DNA from: Clostridia bacterium
Lineage (GTDB): Bacteria > Bacillota_A > Clostridia > Christensenellales > CAG-138
Length of the DNA: 11,014 nucleotides
Direction of reading: 5' to 3'
NCBI GenBank assembly: GCA_017553815.1
Contig: JAFZJT010000185.1
Location: 1 to 11,014, forward strand
In this document: positions 9,291 to 11,014 of the stretch, one piece after another
Layout: each line of letters starts with the position of its first letter
How positions within the stretch are numbered: position 1 is the stretch's first letter
Program-made: the position numbers and the translations under genes
Notes under the pieces: model-generated
Database searches by the model: none
What the model saw: the letters and a program-made list of their open reading frames with translations, nothing else
Told to the model about the DNA's origin: nothing

Positions 9291-9527
9291 TTATTCAATC
9301 TCGTCACTTTCGCTCTCAGCATCGGGATCGTATTCGAGTATGTCCCCGGGCTGACAGCAGAGCGCCTCGCAGATCGCCTCGAGGGTGGAGAAGCGTATCG
9401 CGCTGATCTTGCCCGTTTTCATCTTGGAGAGGTTGACGTTCGAAATGCCGACCCTGTCCGAAAGCTCCTTCAAGCTTATCTTTCTATCCGCCATAACGCG
9501 GTCAAGCCGTAAAATTATTTTGCCCAT
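9291..9527 (-). CDS. Xre/YozG-type helix-turn-helix regulator
   Basis: The 78-residue protein carries one helix-turn-helix: helix 2 at SLKELSDRVG (18-27) and recognition helix in ISNVNLSKMKTG (28-39), followed by the conserved STLEAICEALCCQPGDILEY (47-66) of the short HTH_26 family that includes YozG. The acidic tail (residues 67-78) is probably disordered. It would act as a DNA-binding repressor in the cytoplasm. ATG 9527 follows GAGG, which overlaps the stop of the upstream DUF2975 gene (7-nt gap), so the two are translationally coupled; more upstream codons in this frame lie within that gene. The DUF2975 plus YozG-type HTH pairing is widespread in Bacillota. Its likely operator is the repeat set at 10172-10240 around its own promoter. 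Confidence 0.92.
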   Translation of the reverse strand: MGKIILRLDRVMADRKISLKELSDRVGISNVNLSKMKTGKISAIRFSTLEAICEALCCQPGDILEYDPDAESESDEIE

Positions 9528-9534
9528 AGCCGCC

Positions 9535-10143
9535 TCACAGGGTTTCATCCGACTGCTTCTGCAATTCCTCGCCGTACATGAAAACGAAGGAGAGGAACGC
9601 GAGCACAAGGCCGGGGATTATGAACCACCAAAAGTTTGGCCCCGCGCTGTCCGAGATTCTTTCCACCGCGTCCATATTGAATATGCGCTCAAGGTCGTAG
9701 CAGCGGGCGTCGAGGGTGCGGATGAGCGCAGACATGAACTCGATTATCGCGCCCACGATGAAGGTAGTGCGGCTGAGCTTCATAATTTTCTTTGAAACGC
9801 CGCTTTCAAACGGGCGGCCCTCCTTCATCGGAGAGAGGATATCCCGCAAAATGCCGATGAAATACCGCGCCGCGCCGAACATGATGATGTACGCCGTCAG
9901 CTCGATTATGATGGTCGATTTGAGCCGCGCAATATCAACGAACTCCATGCCGTCGCCCTTGAGCGTCAGCTTGATGGGGCAGAGATCCAGCCTCGCCGCG
10001 TCCGCGACCATCTTTTCGCCGAGAACGGCGACGAGCACGCCGAAAATCGCGCAGACTATCGCGCCCGCGATAAGAAGACTCTGAACGACCTTCAGAAATT
10101 TGTCGAGCCCGTCCGACCAATACTTTATCCTTCCGATTCCCAT
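9535..10143 (-). CDS. DUF2975 four-helix membrane protein
   Basis: The 202-residue protein has four hydrophobic segments at about 17-42, 76-98, 127-143 and 171-190, with the signature EGRPFESGVSKKIMKL (108-123) between helices 2 and 3, as in DUF2975. A loop of about 30 residues between helices 1 and 2 and a charged one between 3 and 4 would face the same side. Molecular function is unknown; being co-encoded with the HTH regulator it may sense a membrane or stress signal and control it (inference). ATG 10143 is preceded by AAGGAGAG (GGAG at 10155-10152 on this strand) with 8 nt spacing. It is the first gene of a two-gene operon with a perfect-consensus promoter at 10193-10221. Confidence 0.88.
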   Translation of the reverse strand: MGIGRIKYWSDGLDKFLKVVQSLLIAGAIVCAIFGVLVAVLGEKMVADAARLDLCPIKLTLKGDGMEFVDIARLKSTIIIELTAYIIMFGAARYFIGILRDILSPMKEGRPFESGVSKKIMKLSRTTFIVGAIIEFMSALIRTLDARCYDLERIFNMDAVERISDSAGPNFWWFIIPGLVLAFLSFVFMYGEELQKQSDETL

Positions 10144-10171
10144 AAAAAACTCTCCTTTAATAGTTAACTAA

Positions 10172-10240
10172 TTATCGTTTATCGTTAACCGTATTATACC
10201 CATTGCGTTTACGATTGTCAAGAATAAATTAACGATAAAC
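10172..10240. promoter_or_regulatory. Operator array around the DUF2975-HTH promoter
   Basis: GTTTATCGTTAA (10177-10188) and its exact reverse complement TTAACGATAAAC (10229-10240) form a perfect 12-bp inverted repeat, 52 bp centre to centre, close to five helix turns. One arm covers the transcription start and the other lies just upstream of the -35. The inner arm is part of two overlapping direct copies of TTATCGTT (10172-10179 and 10179-10186). A degenerate copy (TTTACGAT, 10208-10215) abuts the -35, and a separate palindrome TAGTTAACTA sits at 10161-10170. The simplest reading is autorepression by the HTH protein. Confidence 0.75.
10193..10221 (-). promoter_or_regulatory. Perfect sigma-A consensus promoter of the DUF2975-HTH operon
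   Basis: Read on the minus strand: TTGACA (10221-10216), 17-nt spacer, TATAAT (10198-10193). Start predicted near 10186, leaving about 43 nt before the DUF2975 ATG. Such a strong promoter, bracketed by repeats, is typical of a repressed, autoregulated operon. Confidence 0.93.
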
Positions 10241-10284
10241 ATAAATACAGGCGTAAAAGGCGCGGAGAGATTTGTGCATAAGAA

Positions 10285-10314
10285 AAAGGCGGATGCGCAA
10301 ACGATATCGCCTTT
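10285..10314 (-). repeat. Hairpin in the divergent intergenic region, T-tract on the minus strand
   Basis: AAAGGCG (10285-10291) pairs perfectly with CGCCTTT (10308-10314) across a 16-nt loop. On the minus strand the stem continues into TTTTTC, so it could stop antisense transcription coming from the RES-like gene. The loop contains AACGATAT (10300-10307), one base off the operator unit AACGATAA. Confidence 0.45.
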
Positions 10315-10344
10315 CGACTCACTCGATCACGAACCCTTATATAT

Positions 10345-10373
10345 TTGACACTCCTGCGGGCATGTAATATAAT
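10345..10373 (+). promoter_or_regulatory. Perfect sigma-A consensus promoter of the RES-like gene
   Basis: TTGACA (10345-10350), 17-nt spacer, TATAAT (10368-10373). Start predicted near 10380, giving a leader of about 39 nt. It is divergent from the DUF2975-HTH promoter; the two -35 boxes are 123 bp apart. Confidence 0.9.
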
Positions 10374-10418
10374 ATTTTTTGTAAATATTTGTTGATTGTA
10401 CGGAGGAATTGCAGCAAT

Positions 10419-11014
10419 ATGGCAAACGAAGGCATGAATCAAGAGGCATGGAGCAAGTTTGAAGAAGTGTTTGCAAAGGATGGGAAATACGACAGCGAGT
10501 TCAATCTTCCCCGTCGATGGAACGGTAAGGATTTTTACAGCGATCTGCATGGATTGTTGGATAGGTATATAGAGAAGTTGTCAGGTGTTTATAAGAATGA
10601 AACTTCGTCGATTGTTAAGAATGCAAAAGTTGTGCGCAACAGCGTACTGGAAACCGTTCGCGTTTATTTGCACGGATATCCTGCCAAAGCGTATGAATGC
10701 TTGAGAAACTTAATGAAGACGCTTGATGAATACCCAATGTATACGGATGGGAATAATAACATCGGCAGTTTGTACCGTATGACTAAGGTGGATGAAAACA
10801 TCAATGATAAATTGCGCATCTTTCACGCGCCATACGATATCCGTCCAAAGATAAGAACCTATCGTTACAGCATAGCAGGCTATCCGAGCCTTTATCTTGC
10901 AAGTTCGCTTGAGCTTTGCGAGCAGGAGATGAAGCTGTTTGAAAACAAAGCGAGTGGTCTTGCATCGAAGTATAGTTTTGAATACCCACATAAAGATAAA
11001 GTCAAGATTTTGGA
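10419..11014 (+). CDS. RES-like domain protein, 5' part (3' end outside window)
   Basis: The frame is open from ATG 10419 to the window edge (198 codons). GGAGG at 10402-10406 stands 12 nt before the ATG. Residues 1 to about 115 form an N-terminal region rich in charged and helical residues that I do not recognise. From about residue 117 the sequence resembles the RES domain: LYRM with Arg 120, then RYSIAGYPSLYLA (149-161) and a helix with Glu 168 and Glu 170. RES proteins are typically NAD+-cleaving enzymes that use an Arg and a Glu, several being toxins neutralised by Xre antitoxins. The call is by motif only; the domain continues beyond the window. No antitoxin lies directly upstream, though an HTH gene is in the divergent operon. 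Composition is AT-richer than ddl-murF, consistent with an accessory gene. Confidence 0.6.
   Translation, partial: MANEGMNQEAWSKFEEVFAKDGKYDSEFNLPRRWNGKDFYSDLHGLLDRYIEKLSGVYKNETSSIVKNAKVVRNSVLETVRVYLHGYPAKAYECLRNLMKTLDEYPMYTDGNNNIGSLYRMTKVDENINDKLRIFHAPYDIRPKIRTYRYSIAGYPSLYLASSLELCEQEMKLFENKASGLASKYSFEYPHKDKVKIL

Noticed and set aside
9267..9795. Plus-strand open frames across the HTH and DUF2975 genes
   Set aside because: They are antisense to two recognisable minus-strand families, begin in a terminator or within a gene, and lack ribosome sites.

Overview
The window looks like chromosomal DNA of an anaerobic, Gram-positive-type bacterium, probably Bacillota/Clostridia. The evidence is a homodimer-type pyruvate:ferredoxin oxidoreductase, strong GGAGG ribosome sites, sigma-A-like promoters (two with perfect TTGACA-17-TATAAT), a DUF1540 protein, a ddl-murF pair and a DUF2975/YozG-type regulator pair. 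This assignment is by inference; no rRNA or tRNA is visible. Most of the window is GC-rich, but about 4,230-5,510 and the region right of about 10,150 are clearly AT-richer and look accessory.

Layout, left to right. (1) The 3' end of an NhaC-family Na+/H+ antiporter (2-439), followed by a hairpin. (2) nifJ (652-4182), with its own promoter and a strong terminator. (3) An AT-rich two-gene unit: a secreted-type papain-like cysteine peptidase (4428-5507), whose signal peptide sits in a separate 20-codon reading frame (4366-4428), and a small lipoprotein (5524-5955). It ends in a terminator nearly identical to that of nifJ. (4) A bidirectional terminator and a convergent small DUF1540 Cys-rich protein gene (6126-6308, minus). 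(5) A peptidoglycan-precursor operon: ddl (6586-7629), murF (7652-9004) and a small two-TM protein overlapping the murF end (8995-9195), driven by an extended -10 promoter. (6) Two hairpins, then a minus-strand operon of a four-TM DUF2975 protein (9535-10143) and a Xre/YozG-type HTH regulator (9291-9527). (7) Divergent from it, the 5' part of a gene with a RES-like domain (10419 to window end).

How the parts work together. NifJ makes acetyl-CoA, CO2 and reduced ferredoxin from pyruvate. Ddl makes D-Ala-D-Ala and MurF attaches it to the UDP-MurNAc-tripeptide. The HTH protein very probably controls its own operon: a perfect 12-bp inverted repeat (GTTTATCGTTAA / TTAACGATAAAC), 52 bp centre to centre, brackets its promoter, with extra partial copies nearby. 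An 11-bp exact copy of this motif also lies at the expected -10 region of the peptidase unit, suggesting possible cross-regulation. The least ordinary content is the RES-like gene beside the HTH/DUF2975 operon, the peptidase with a detached signal peptide, and the operator-like motif that may link them.
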